64,000 nucleotides of DNA from Draconibacterium sediminis (GCF_000949475.1 NZ_JRHC01000001.1:868001-932000); one strand, 5' to 3'. Positions 16,924 to 26,758 are shown, counted from the stretch's first letter. The notes: a model not told the origin generated them from the letters alone. Numbers and translations: made by a program.

Positions 16924-17056
16924 TGGTAACAAAGTACATATTGCAGGGCGGGGTTTGGTGGTACGCCAACTGCGGATTCTCGTTTCGCAGTTCCGTGTCC
17001 TTCGGACAGGAACGCTCTCCGAAATCCGCCCCGACAACATGTACCAACCGTTAACA
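16924..17056. mobile_element. attC-like recombination site
   Basis: The left end TGGTAAC (16924-16930) and right end GTTAACA (17050-17056) are complementary at six of seven positions, as R'' and R' boxes of integron attC sites are. Inside them GTACATATTG (16934-16943) pairs with CAACATGTAC (17034-17043), and GGGCGGGGTTT pairs with AAATCCGCCCC, with asymmetric spacers. The centre carries two further hairpins (ACTGCG/CGCAGT and TGTCC-TTC-GGACA). The 133-bp length suits large attC sites. The core is GTTAAC or GTTACC, not the usual GTTRRR. Confidence 0.5.
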
Positions 17057-17094
17057 AAAAAAAGGGCTACCCTCCCGGGAAGCCCATATTCTAA
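17057..17094 (-). terminator. Terminator downstream of gltD
   Basis: On the minus strand GGGCTTCCC-GGGA-GGGTAGCCC forms a GC-rich stem with one mismatch, followed by eight T. It is the likely end of the gltB-gltD transcript, about 210 bases past the gltD stop. Confidence 0.75.
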
Positions 17095-17104
17095 ATTAAA
17101 ATTT

Positions 17105-17126
17105 TGCAAGAAAAAAGGAGAACCGG
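17105..17126 (+). repeat. 22-bp direct repeat, right copy
   Basis: This is an exact copy of 14548-14569 in the same orientation. The rest of the gap to 17299 contains a TCCGGCCGGA dyad near 17182 and no gene. Confidence 0.75.
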
Positions 17127-17299
17127 CGTTTCACATTCTGGTCAAGGGAAAGTGATTTAGTTTCGGATAATAAATTTCCTCCTCCGGCCGGATCTCCTGA
17201 AAAAACTGCACTATAAAATAGCATAGCCCACTACAGCATATGCTAACTTTCAAATTTTAGGCGAGCGAATTTAATCGCTCTTGTCACAGAACAATTGCC

Positions 17300-18784
17300 T
17301 TATGGCAAAACAGTGTCGCCCATTAAGTAGGTGTCTACCTCGCGGGCTGCGGCGCGACCTTCGTTAATGGCCCAAACCACCAACGATTGTCCGCGGCGCG
17401 AATCACCGGCAGCAAAAACCTTTTTAATGCTGGTTTTAAACTGTCCGTATTCGGCTTTGTAATTCGAACGTGCATCACGTTCCATATCCATTTCCTCAGC
17501 AATTTTATCTTCAGGTCCCAAAAATCCCATCGCCAACAACACTAAGTCTGCTTTAATGTATCTTTCGGTACCAGGAACCGCTTGTGGCATTCTTCCGCCA
17601 TTGTCGGTTTTTATCCACTCAACCTGAACGGTGTGCAAAGCTTTTACTTTACCGTTTTCACCTTCAATTTTGGTGGTCATTATCGAGTATTTCCGTGGAT
17701 CTTTTCCTTTTGCCAAAATAGCTTCGTGCTGGCCGTAATCGGTTTTTTCGTTACCCGGCCATTCCGGCCACGGGTTACCTTCTGTATTGCGTTCTTTTGG
17801 TGGCTGAGGCATAATCTCCAACTGAGTTATACTTTTACAACCATGACGCAGCGATGTAGCTACACAGTCGGTACCGGTATCGCCACCACCAATTACAATT
17901 ACGTTTTTATCTTTTGCCGAGATGTAATTTCCATCTTCCAGTTTACTGTCGAGCAAACTTTTTGTGTTGGCTTTCAGAAACTCCATAGCGAAATGTACAC
18001 CCTCCAACTCGCGGCCTTCAACATTCAGGTCGCGAGGTTTTGTGGCTCCGGTAGTTAAAACAACCGCGTCAAAATCGTCGAGCAACTTTTTGCTGCGAAT
18101 GTCTTTTCCAACCTCGGTATTGGTTTTGAAAATAATACCTTCTGCTTCCAATATATCAACACGGCGTTGTACTACTTCTTTATCCAGTTTCATGTTCGGA
18201 ATACCGTACATCAGCAAACCGCCGATACGATCGTCGCGCTCGAAAACAGTAACGGTATGACCTGCTTTGTTCAGCTGAGCTGCACACGCCAGTCCGGCAG
18301 GACCAGATCCAACAACGGCAACTGTTTTTCCGGTGCGCGATTCCGGTGGTTCAGGAACTACCCACCCTTGCTCGAAACCATTGTCGATAATGGTTCGTTC
18401 GTTGTCGTGGATGGTAACAGCCGGTTCGTTAATTCCCAACACACAACCTGCTTCGCAAGGTGCAGGGCAAACTCTTCCTGTAAATTCAGGAAAGTTATTG
18501 GTGTGGTGAAGTCGTTCCAGTGCATCTTTCCAGCGACCTTTGTAAATCAGGTCGTTCCACTCCGGAATCAGGTTATAAACCGGACATCCCGAAGCTCCGT
18601 TGTGCAATAATGCTCCACGGTGGCAGAATGGAACACCGCAGTCCATGCAGCGTGCACCCTGTGTTTCACACGTTTCTTTATCGCGTAATATATATACCTC
18701 GTTCCAATCTTTAAGGCGTTCCTCAATTTTTCGTGTTGGATTGGAAACTCTTTTATATTCTAAAAATCCTGTTGGCTTTCCCAT
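17300..18784 (-). CDS. gltD: Glutamate synthase small subunit
   Basis: This 494-residue FAD/NAD(P)H oxidoreductase feeds electrons to GltB, which makes two glutamates from glutamine and 2-oxoglutarate. The N-terminal cysteine clusters (C46, C49, C54 and a later CPAPCEAGC) fit the iron-sulfur centres of the small subunit. The FAD-binding VVGSGPAGL and the pyridine-nucleotide-binding [11 protein letters not shown] motifs are intact. It begins 19 bp after gltB and both share one transcript. The length is normal. It is the final gene before a strong terminator. Confidence 0.97.
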   Translation of the reverse strand: MGKPTGFLEYKRVSNPTRKIEERLKDWNEVYILRDKETCETQGARCMDCGVPFCHRGALLHNGASGCPVYNLIPEWNDLIYKGRWKDALERLHHTNNFPEFTGRVCPAPCEAGCVLGINEPAVTIHDNERTIIDNGFEQGWVVPEPPESRTGKTVAVVGSGPAGLACAAQLNKAGHTVTVFERDDRIGGLLMYGIPNMKLDKEVVQRRVDILEAEGIIFKTNTEVGKDIRSKKLLDDFDAVVLTTGATKPRDLNVEGRELEGVHFAMEFLKANTKSLLDSKLEDGNYISAKDKNVIVIGGGDTGTDCVATSLRHGCKSITQLEIMPQPPKERNTEGNPWPEWPGNEKTDYGQHEAILAKGKDPRKYSIMTTKIEGENGKVKALHTVQVEWIKTDNGGRMPQAVPGTERYIKADLVLLAMGFLGPEDKIAEEMDMERDARSNYKAEYGQFKTSIKKVFAAGDSRRGQSLVVWAINEGRAAAREVDTYLMGDTVLP

Positions 18785-18803
18785 GTCTTAGCGTCTATAA
18801 AAA

Positions 18804-21800
18804 TTACAAATTGGCCAGATGCATATCAAATGCTGCATCAATTACATCCGACTCTTTTTCGTATTTACCCGTTTTACGGGCCTCTTCAATGTAGGTCAGC
18901 ATTCGTTTGTAGTCGGTAGGAATTACTTTTACAAACTTGCCTATTGTCTCCTCCCAGTCAGATAGAACATATTCTGCAACAGTCGATTCTGTTTTATCCA
19001 TATGCTTCTGAATCATTGCTTTCAGTTCTTCCTGTTCAGCTTTATCCGTAACTCTTTCCAGTTGAATCATTCCCTTGTTGCAAAGACCTGGGAATGTTCC
19101 GTCGATATCGAGCACATAAGCAACTCCACCCGACATACCGGCACCAAAGTTTCGTCCTGTTTTTCCAAGAATAACAGCTTTTCCTCCTGTCATGTATTCG
19201 CAGCCGTGGTCGCCAATACCTTCAACAACAACTTGTGCTCCCGAGTTACGAACGCAGAAACGTTCGCCTGCAATACCGCGGATATAAGCCTCGCCGCCAG
19301 TTGCTCCGTAGAAACAAACGTTACCTACAATAATGTTTTGTTCCGGAATGAACTGTACATTTTTAGCAGGGTAGATGGCTAAATGACCACCGGATAATCC
19401 TTTTCCGAAGTAGTCGTTCGCATCTCCCTCAACTTCCAGTTCAATACCTTTGCAAACAAATGCACCGAACGATTGTCCTGCAGAACCTATCATTTTGAAA
19501 TGAATAGTTCCGTCGGGTAATCCTTCTCCTTTATGTACTTTGGTTACTTCGTGTGACAGAACAGTACCAACACTTCGGTTGATATTTTTTATCTCGAATT
19601 CTGCGGCTACTTTTTCACCGTCTTTTATTGCTTTTTGTGCGGCTTCAACCAATTTCCAGTCAAGGATCTCTTCCAACTGGTGATCTTGTTTTTTGCTGCA
19701 GTATAGACCTTCTTCCGCACCCATTTCTTCTTTATACAGAATCGGGCTCAGGTCAAGACCTTTGTATTTCCAGTGATCAATGTCGTCTTTGAATTTCAGG
19801 CACTGCGACTGACCCACCATTTCATTAATAGTGCGGAAGCCCAGCTCTGCCATAATCTCACGAAGACCTTCAACAAGGAATTCGAAGTAGTTTACAACGT
19901 GATCAGGATTACCTTTAAATTTACCACGCAATCTTTCGTTTTGTGTTGCTACACCTACCGGACAAGTATTGCTGTGGCATTTACGCATCATGATACATCC
20001 TTCAACAACCAGCGCCATGGTGGCAACTCCCCACTCTTCAGCACCAAGCAGTGTTGCGATAGCAAGGTCGCGCGATGTTTTCATCTGGCCATCAGACTGC
20101 ACCACAATACGGTTACGCAAGCGGTTGCGAACCAGCGTTTGGTGTGTTTCCGACAAACCAAGCTCCCAAGGCAGTCCGGCATGTTTAATCGAACTAACCG
20201 GCGATGCTCCTGTTCCTCCGTCGTATCCTGAAATCAGTACGGCATCGGCTTTTGCTTTACAAACACCGGCGGCAACAGTTCCAACACCTGTTTCAGAAAC
20301 CAGTTTCACGTTGATACGTGCATCGCGGTTACTGTTTTTCAGGTCGAAGATCAACTGTGCCAAATCCTCAATCGAGTAAATATCGTGGTGCGGTGGAGGA
20401 GAAATCAATCCTACACCAGGAGTTGAGTTACGTGTACGTCCGATCCAGCCATTTACTTTATGACCCGGAAGGTGACCACCTTCACCCGGTTTTGCTCCCT
20501 GCGCCATTTTAATCTGAAGCTCTTTCGCCATGCTCAGGTAGTAGCTGTTAACACCGAAACGTCCTGATGCGATCTGCTTGGTAGCCGAACACATGTCGTC
20601 GCCATTTGGCAATTTGGTGTAACGAACCGGGTCTTCACCCCCTTCTCCCGAGTTTGATTTTGAACCAATTCGGTTCATGGCAATGGCCAGTGTAGTGTGT
20701 GCTTCCCACGAGATAGAACCAAACGACATTGCTCCCGTAGCAAAACGGGTAAGAATGCTTTCTGCCGGTTCAACTTCGTCGAGCGGAATCGATTGGCGGT
20801 CAGAGGTAAAGTCCATCAATCCACGTAAAGTGAATGCGGCTTTTGCCTGATCGTCAACTACACTACAGTATTTTTTGTATTTCTCGTAATCGTTCTTTCT
20901 TGTTGCTTCCTGAATCAGTTGAATCGCTTCAGGACTCAGCAAGTGGCGCTCGCCATCTTTACGCCAGTGGTATTCGCCACCCGGCTCCAGAACTTTCGCT
21001 CCGCCCTGGCGGGTTGGGAATCCCTGACGATGACGCATCATTGCTTCTTTGGCAATGTCGTCAAGACTTAAACCTTCAACACGACTAACGGTTCCGGTAA
21101 AGTACTTGTCAATTACTTCCTGCTTGATTCCGACAGCTTCAAAAATCTGTGCTCCCTGGTACGATGCCAATGTTGAAATACCCATTTTCGAGAATACTTT
21201 CAACAGTCCGCCGCCAATAGCTTTAACGTAGTTTTGTATTGCTTGATCTTTGGTAATGTCTCCCAATGCTCCTTCATCAACCAGATTCTTAATGGTATCG
21301 ATGGCCATATATGGATTTACCGCAGAAACACCGTAGCCCAACAAAGTGGCAAAATGGTGTACTTCGCGCACATCTCCGGCTTCCATAATAATGTCGGCTT
21401 TTCCACGCTTTCCAACACGGATAAGGTGGTGGTGAACAGCCGAAGCTGCCAGTAAGGAAGGAATCGGCGCATGGTCGGTGCTTACCGCAAAGTCGGAAAG
21501 CAAAATGATTGAGTAAGCTTCATCAATCGCGTCTTCAACATACTGACACAAACGTTCCAGTTTCTTTTCCAGTGTTCCTTCTTTTCCATCGGCGTGGAAA
21601 ACAATACTGATCTTTTTCGTTTGGAAATGCGTGTGATCCACGTAGGCCAGTTTAATCAACTGCTCGTTGGTTAAAACAGGCTGGTGAACCGCAATTCTGC
21701 GGCAATGTTCAGGCGACTCTGTCAGAATATTTTTGAAACCTCCCAAATAGGTTCTCAAATCCATTACAATACGCTCCCTGATCGGGTCGATTGGCGGATT

Positions 21801-23396
21801 GGTAACCTGTGCGAATAATTGTTTAAAGTAGTGCGACAAATGCACCGGACGATCAGAAAGAACAGCCAGCGGGTTGTCGGCTCCCATCGAGCCAAGTGCT
21901 TCGCCACCATTCATCGCCATTGGTTTCAGTATCACTTCAATATCTTCGTGAGTGAAACCAAAAGCTTTTTGTCGTTTAAATACAGTTTTCTTATCCGGCT
22001 CCTTTAATTCCAGGTCAGGAATAAAAGGAAGTTCGTCCAGGTAAGTCATATTTTCTTTTACCCAATCGCCATACGGTTGGCTTGAGCAAATTTCAGCTTT
22101 AACTTCTTCGTCAGAAATAATGCGTCCTTGTTCCAAATCGGCAACAAACATTTTTCCGGGTTGCAAACGACCTCTGATTTTTACCTGATCGTGTGGAACA
22201 TCAATTGCACCGGTTTCTGACGACATTATTAATGTATCATCTTCGGTAAGGCAATAACGTGATGGACGCAATCCGTTACGGTCGAGTGTTGCTCCAACCA
22301 GTACACCATCAGTAAAACATACCGACGCCGGACCGTCCCATGGTTCCATCATTGCAGAATAGAATTCGTAGAACTCTTTCTTTTTCGGATCCATATCCGG
22401 ATTATTTTGCCATGCTTCAGGGATAAGCATCATCAGTACGTGTGGTAACGATCGTCCGCTTAACACAAGCATCTCAATAGCCATATCGAGGTTGGCACTA
22501 TCCGAGTCGCGGATGTCGCAAATCGGGAAGATCATTTCCAACTCTTCCTTCGTAAATGCCGAGCACTCCAGAAGCACTTCGCGGGCGCGCATCCAGTTAA
22601 TGTTACCCTTGTTGGTGTTGATTTCGCCGTTGTGCGCAATATATCGGAAAGGCTGCGACAGTTTCCACGAAGGGAAAGTGTTGGTTGAAAAACGTGAGTG
22701 TACCAATGATATGGCACTCACTGCCAACGGATTGGTAAGGTCTTTGAAATATAACGAAACCTGCTCGGTTGTTAACTGACCTTTATAAATAATGGTTTTA
22801 TATGAACACGAAATGATATTCATTCCGTTGTATCCAATTCCGGTAACGGACTCGCGAACCAGTTTTTCAGTATATTTTCTGAAAACAAAAAGTTTGCGGT
22901 CGAACTCCTCTACCGACATGCCATCGGGTTTACCGATGAACAATTGCTGTACATATGGTTCTGATGCCAAAGAATCGCGCCCCAGGTCAGAATTGTCAAC
23001 CGGAACTTTGCGATAACCCAAATAGGGTAGTCCAAACTTCTTTAAATTTCGTCCGATAATATCTTTACACTCTGAACGTTTTCGGTCCTCCTTTGGGAAG
23101 AAAATCATGGCCACGCCATATTCGCCAAACTGAGGTAATTTAATGTCCTGTTTCGGACACTCTTCCATAAAAAGTTCGTGTGGAATTTGTAGTAATATCC
23201 CTGCACCGTCACCGCTTTTAATATCAAACCCGGTACCCCCGCGATGTTCCATACGAGCAAGCATCGACAAAGCATCAGAAATCACACTGTGTTTCTTTCT
23301 GCCCTTTAGGTTTGCTACAAACCCGATACCACAACTCCCATGCTCAAATTCAGGGCGGTACAATCCCTTTGCTACAGGTTCTTTTGTCTGCATCAT
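18804..23396 (-). CDS. gltB: Glutamate synthase large subunit
   Basis: The protein is about 1530 residues. The open frame begins at 23453, but the ATG at 23396 (MMQTKEPVAKG) is preceded by an AGAAAGGA purine stretch and places the class II amidotransferase start sensibly. The nucleophile lies in HGSCGIGF, about 20 residues in, which implies processing or a retained leader. Domains in order are glutaminase (to about 430), central domain, FMN-binding synthase barrel with the cysteine cluster MRKCHSNTCPVG, and the C-terminal GXGXG beta-helix. It forms an operon with gltD, and argH lies next upstream on the same strand. Confidence 0.96.
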   Translation of the reverse strand: MMQTKEPVAKGLYRPEFEHGSCGIGFVANLKGRKKHSVISDALSMLARMEHRGGTGFDIKSGDGAGILLQIPHELFMEECPKQDIKLPQFGEYGVAMIFFPKEDRKRSECKDIIGRNLKKFGLPYLGYRKVPVDNSDLGRDSLASEPYVQQLFIGKPDGMSVEEFDRKLFVFRKYTEKLVRESVTGIGYNGMNIISCSYKTIIYKGQLTTEQVSLYFKDLTNPLAVSAISLVHSRFSTNTFPSWKLSQPFRYIAHNGEINTNKGNINWMRAREVLLECSAFTKEELEMIFPICDIRDSDSANLDMAIEMLVLSGRSLPHVLMMLIPEAWQNNPDMDPKKKEFYEFYSAMMEPWDGPASVCFTDGVLVGATLDRNGLRPSRYCLTEDDTLIMSSETGAIDVPHDQVKIRGRLQPGKMFVADLEQGRIISDEEVKAEICSSQPYGDWVKENMTYLDELPFIPDLELKEPDKKTVFKRQKAFGFTHEDIEVILKPMAMNGGEALGSMGADNPLAVLSDRPVHLSHYFKQLFAQVTNPPIDPIRERIVMDLRTYLGGFKNILTESPEHCRRIAVHQPVLTNEQLIKLAYVDHTHFQTKKISIVFHADGKEGTLEKKLERLCQYVEDAIDEAYSIILLSDFAVSTDHAPIPSLLAASAVHHHLIRVGKRGKADIIMEAGDVREVHHFATLLGYGVSAVNPYMAIDTIKNLVDEGALGDITKDQAIQNYVKAIGGGLLKVFSKMGISTLASYQGAQIFEAVGIKQEVIDKYFTGTVSRVEGLSLDDIAKEAMMRHRQGFPTRQGGAKVLEPGGEYHWRKDGERHLLSPEAIQLIQEATRKNDYEKYKKYCSVVDDQAKAAFTLRGLMDFTSDRQSIPLDEVEPAESILTRFATGAMSFGSISWEAHTTLAIAMNRIGSKSNSGEGGEDPVRYTKLPNGDDMCSATKQIASGRFGVNSYYLSMAKELQIKMAQGAKPGEGGHLPGHKVNGWIGRTRNSTPGVGLISPPPHHDIYSIEDLAQLIFDLKNSNRDARINVKLVSETGVGTVAAGVCKAKADAVLISGYDGGTGASPVSSIKHAGLPWELGLSETHQTLVRNRLRNRIVVQSDGQMKTSRDLAIATLLGAEEWGVATMALVVEGCIMMRKCHSNTCPVGVATQNERLRGKFKGNPDHVVNYFEFLVEGLREIMAELGFRTINEMVGQSQCLKFKDDIDHWKYKGLDLSPILYKEEMGAEEGLYCSKKQDHQLEEILDWKLVEAAQKAIKDGEKVAAEFEIKNINRSVGTVLSHEVTKVHKGEGLPDGTIHFKMIGSAGQSFGAFVCKGIELEVEGDANDYFGKGLSGGHLAIYPAKNVQFIPEQNIIVGNVCFYGATGGEAYIRGIAGERFCVRNSGAQVVVEGIGDHGCEYMTGGKAVILGKTGRNFGAGMSGGVAYVLDIDGTFPGLCNKGMIQLERVTDKAEQEELKAMIQKHMDKTESTVAEYVLSDWEETIGKFVKVIPTDYKRMLTYIEEARKTGKYEKESDVIDAAFDMHLANL

Positions 23397-23661
23397 TTTT
23401 TCCTTTCTCTTTAAAATTCGCACTAGCGCAGCAATTGGCGCTGTCAATACCAAATTACTGCAAAACTGTAAGTGAAAATCCCGTTTTTACTTACGAAGTG
23501 AAATCAAAAATAATCAAAGAGGTGTGTATTCGCAATCTTAGCAGGTGTAAATTGTGTTTAATAACATACAATTAACCTTGAGAAAAATCATAAAAAACGT
23601 AATCCTTTATCCGAATTTTATATGATTCTGACATTTGTTAGGTTTCAAATAGTCTGAAATC

Positions 23662-24993
23662 TTATTGAAGCAGGTTCTTTTTTGCTTCTTCTATTTTGTT
23701 AAATAGAAATTTTTTAATGATTTCCTCTTTCTTATTTGAAATACTATCCAAACATAAATTTCCGATGCTCCCTTCGTGGCTATGGTCTACGCATTTTTCG
23801 GGCGTAAAGTTTCCCTCTTCAATTTGAGCGCCAACTTGTTTGTAGGCTTCGCGGAATGGAATTCCCTGCAAAACAAGTTTGTTAACTTCCTCAACACTAA
23901 AAAGGTAATCGTATTTGCTGTCGTTAAGAATTTCGGTGTTTACCGACATTTTATCGATGGCCAGACTAACAATATTAAGGCAGTCGTTCATTTCTTTAAA
24001 CGACGGAAGAAAAACTTCTTTTACCATTTGCAAATCGCGGAAATAGCCGCTTGGCAGGTTGTTAATGATTAAGCTGATTTGTGCCGGAACACCTTGCAAT
24101 TTGTTGCAGCGGGCACGGGTAAGCTCAAAAACATCGGGATTTTTTTTGTGGGGCATAATGCTCGAACCTGTAGTAAACTCGGTGGGCAAACTTACAAAAT
24201 TGAAATTCTGGCTCATAAACAAACAAACATCGTAAGCCAGTTTTGATAATGTTCCGGCAATGTTTGCTAAGGCAAACGAAACGATTTTTTCAACTTTTCC
24301 GCGACCCATTTGCGCATAAACCACGTTGTAGTTCATGTTGTTAAAACCAAGCAAGTCGGTCGTCATTTGGCGGTTAAGCGGAAACGATGAACCATAACCG
24401 GCTGCCGAACCCAATGGGTTTTGGTTGGTAATATTAAAGGCCGACAAAAGTAACTCCAAATCATCGGATAAACTTTCGGCATAGGCGCTAAACCACAGTC
24501 CAAAAGACGAAGGCATAGCCACCTGCAAGTGGGTGTAGCCCGGCAATAAGATGTCTTTTGTTTCTTCGGCACGTTTTAGCAGAATATCGATAAGGCCCGA
24601 AGTTGTTTCGGCAATTTCTTTAATGGCATCGCGGGTAAACAGTTTCAGGTCGAGTAAAACCTGGTCGTTACGCGAACGTCCGCTGTGTATTTTTTTGCCA
24701 AGGTCGCCCAGTTTTTCGGTAAGCATAAATTCAACCTGAGAGTGTACATCCTCAACACCTTCTTCAATCGTGAATTCTCCTTTTTCGGCAATTGCATAAA
24801 GATTTTTCAGCTCGGACAGAAGTGTCGGAAGCTCATCCTTTTCAATAAGCCCAACCGACTCGAGCATGGTTACATGCGCCATCGAGCCCAAAATATCGTG
24901 CGTGGCCAAAAACAAATCCAGTTCACGATCTTTACCAACAGTAAATTCTTCAATTGCTTTGTTAACAGGTGTACCTTTATCCCAGAGTTTCAT
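23662..24993 (-). CDS. argH: Argininosuccinate lyase
   Basis: This 443-residue enzyme splits argininosuccinate into arginine and fumarate, the last step of arginine synthesis. The fumarase/aspartase superfamily signature GSSIMPHKKNPD is intact and supplies the flexible-loop catalytic serine; HSGRSRNDQ and GYTHLQ are also present. The length is slightly short but all core blocks are there. It is detached from the main arg operon 20 kb away and sits upstream of gltBD on the same strand with a 265-bp gap. A candidate ARG box lies 67 bases upstream. Confidence 0.97.
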   Translation of the reverse strand: MKLWDKGTPVNKAIEEFTVGKDRELDLFLATHDILGSMAHVTMLESVGLIEKDELPTLLSELKNLYAIAEKGEFTIEEGVEDVHSQVEFMLTEKLGDLGKKIHSGRSRNDQVLLDLKLFTRDAIKEIAETTSGLIDILLKRAEETKDILLPGYTHLQVAMPSSFGLWFSAYAESLSDDLELLLSAFNITNQNPLGSAAGYGSSFPLNRQMTTDLLGFNNMNYNVVYAQMGRGKVEKIVSFALANIAGTLSKLAYDVCLFMSQNFNFVSLPTEFTTGSSIMPHKKNPDVFELTRARCNKLQGVPAQISLIINNLPSGYFRDLQMVKEVFLPSFKEMNDCLNIVSLAIDKMSVNTEILNDSKYDYLFSVEEVNKLVLQGIPFREAYKQVGAQIEEGNFTPEKCVDHSHEGSIGNLCLDSISNKKEEIIKKFLFNKIEEAKKNLLQ

Positions 24994-25059
24994 ATTAAAA
25001 TAGTTGGAAGACGGAAGGCAGAAGACGGAAGATGAGAACCTGAATGCAGCCCTGTCGCT

Positions 25060-25073
25060 TCAATTAATATTAA
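25060..25073 (-). promoter_or_regulatory. Candidate ARG box upstream of argH
   Basis: TCAATTAATATTAA fits TnAATnnnnATTnA at every fixed position and lies 67 bases from the argH start codon. The region is AT-rich, so a chance match is possible. The rest of the 303-bp gap (24994-25296) holds a purine-rich GAAGACGGAAG direct repeat (about 25009-25033) and a TAGATTTG -7-like box at 25228-25235 facing the next plus-strand gene. Confidence 0.45.
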
Positions 25074-25296
25074 TAACTGCAAAGATAAAATTTCAAATGA
25101 AAGCTTCTTTCAATTTGCCGGAACTAAAACCTATTAATAACATGCAAAACCGAGATGCCGAAACAGCGATGGGAAATTGGCATCAGATAAGCTGATTTGA
25201 AAGAGATTTTTTTGGCTTAATATTATTAGATTTGCACTTCGTTATAGGTATCCCTGATGACGCGGTTATTGGGGTGTAGCCGGAAAAATTTAAACA

Positions 25297-25953
25297 ATGA
25301 AGAAAGTATTATCGATTATATCTTACCTGATTATTGCTGTGGCTTTATACTCGGCTGCAAGTTTTTATTTTAATTACGATTTTTGCCACACTATGGTAGC
25401 CGAAGACGGCCCGCTTGAAAATCTTACCGCTCTGGGTTTGCTGCTGATATCGGTATTGTTTGCTATTCGTCTGTTCAGGCAGTATAAAGACAGAAACAAA
25501 CTTTGGGTGGCTTTAAGCCTGATAATTATTATCGGTGCATTTTTCGGTTTTGGTGAAGAAATATCATGGGGGCAAAGGATATTCGCTGTTGAAACCAAAG
25601 GTTTTTTTGCTCAGCATAATTTTCAGGGAGAAACCAACCTGCACAATTTGGAGATAGGAGGCGTAAACCTGAATAAATTGATTTTCTCGACGGGGCTGGT
25701 AGTGGTTTTCGGAACTTATTTTGTTTTAACACTTCTACTGTATAATAAGTGGCCCTTTTTCACACGTACTATCGATCTGTGGGGTATTCCTGTTCCTAAA
25801 ATCAAATACTCATTACTGATACTGGTGTGTACGGGAATAGTTTTACTCATTCCGGAAAGACGAATATGGGAGCTGTGGGAAGCAATTTTTGTTGCTGTTT
25901 TACTGTTGGTATTTCTCGATCCTTACAACCAGAAAGAGGAGCTTCTTGCCTAA
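25297..25953 (+). CDS. Polytopic membrane protein with EEISWGQR motif (paralog A)
   Basis: This 218-residue protein has about six membrane segments and no enzyme signature I can name. A conserved block in the middle contains FGEEISWGQRIF, then QGETNLHNLEIGGV; charged residues inside such a hydrophobic setting suggest a functional site in the membrane. The first periplasmic stretch has VAEDGPLENLTAL. The same blocks appear in the convergent gene at 26000-26686, so the two are paralogs. The function is unknown. Its 3' end faces that gene across 46 bp. Confidence 0.75.
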   Translation: MKKVLSIISYLIIAVALYSAASFYFNYDFCHTMVAEDGPLENLTALGLLLISVLFAIRLFRQYKDRNKLWVALSLIIIIGAFFGFGEEISWGQRIFAVETKGFFAQHNFQGETNLHNLEIGGVNLNKLIFSTGLVVVFGTYFVLTLLLYNKWPFFTRTIDLWGIPVPKIKYSLLILVCTGIVLLIPERRIWELWEAIFVAVLLLVFLDPYNQKEELLA

Positions 25954-25999
25954 AAAAATAATTTTCTCAGAACATTAAAGTCCTCCTATATTGCAGGCA

Positions 26000-26686
26000 T
26001 TAGCTTGTTAAACTAACATCCTTAATTTTTTTTGCCGGATTAATCAGAATTAAAAAGAGGATTCCGGTTAAGGCAAGTTCGTGTAGTTCGCTTTCTTTAA
26101 CCAGGTTTATGGCCAGTGGAATAAAGGTATTTACGGCCAATAGAACTATAATGTGATGCAGGCGGGGAATCGGAACGCCATAATCAATTACCAGTTTGCG
26201 AATAGCCTTAACTTTCCAGGTAAGTAATGGCAGTATAATAAAGTAACTGATTAACGCCACAAACATCAGCTTCGAAAAAATGAGGATGTTTAAATCTACT
26301 CCACCAATTTCAAGGTTATGCAGGTTGGTTTCGCCCTGGTAGTTGTTTTGCATAAAATATTCGCCGGATTCAATTGAAAATATACGCTGGCCCCATGATA
26401 TTTCTTCTCCAAGTCCAAAAATAAAAACGATTGATGCAAGCGCGTTGAAGAATATTTTTTTCCGGTTTTTCTCTTTTCCGGCTTTAACTGCCCTGGTAGC
26501 AAAAAGTATAGCTCCCAATAGCAGAAACAATGCTGTAAGGTATTCTACCCAGCCATCTTCGCGAATAACTTTATCAAAAGCTTCCTGTCCGAAATTGCTC
26601 TGGCTTTTTCCGTAAGCCACAAAACCAATAATAACGGAATAAACTATAATGTCGAGAATTGTAATCCACGAAATATTTTTCTTCAT
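26000..26686 (-). CDS. Polytopic membrane protein with EEISWGQR motif (paralog B)
   Basis: This 228-residue protein is the paralog of 25297-25953. It shares FGLGEEISWGQRIFS, the QGETNLHNLEIGGVDL block and the IREDGWVEYLTALFLLLG block, with the same number and spacing of membrane segments. Tail-to-tail pairing with 46 bp between stops is unusual for a fresh tandem duplication and suggests inversion or two independent insertions. The function is unknown. A GT39-type transferase starts 72 bp beyond its start in the divergent direction. Confidence 0.75.
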   Translation of the reverse strand: MKKNISWITILDIIVYSVIIGFVAYGKSQSNFGQEAFDKVIREDGWVEYLTALFLLLGAILFATRAVKAGKEKNRKKIFFNALASIVFIFGLGEEISWGQRIFSIESGEYFMQNNYQGETNLHNLEIGGVDLNILIFSKLMFVALISYFIILPLLTWKVKAIRKLVIDYGVPIPRLHHIIVLLAVNTFIPLAINLVKESELHELALTGILFLILINPAKKIKDVSLTS

Positions 26687-26758
26687 TTGTATTCAAATTA
26701 AAAATGTGGGCGTAAAATTAGTATTTTTTGTTTGTGCGCTTGCCATAATTCGTCACTA

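Larger units (their letters stand above)
16171..17056 (+). mobile_element. Integron-like gene cassette with two small ORFs
   Basis: The unit starts with GTTACCA (16171-16177), just upstream of a 90-residue gene, and ends in an attC-like site (16924-17056). The 15-bp ends GTTACCAACAAGGCT (16171-16185) and AGCCCAGTTGGTAAC (16916-16930) are near-perfect inverted copies. The two genes inside are more AT-rich than their neighbours. No integrase is present in the window, so this would be a lone cassette. Confidence 0.5.

Noticed and set aside
16171-17056. Transposon with terminal inverted repeats
   Set aside because: The 15-bp inverted ends exist, but no transposase is encoded and the right end continues into a long attC-like palindrome, which fits a cassette better.
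17582-18610. Long plus-strand ORFs opposite gltD
   Set aside because: They are shadows of a strongly supported gene and show no plausible protein composition.
23397-23453. N-terminal extension of GltB (19 residues)
   Set aside because: The ATG at 23396 has a purine-rich ribosome site, and the extension is not part of the known family.
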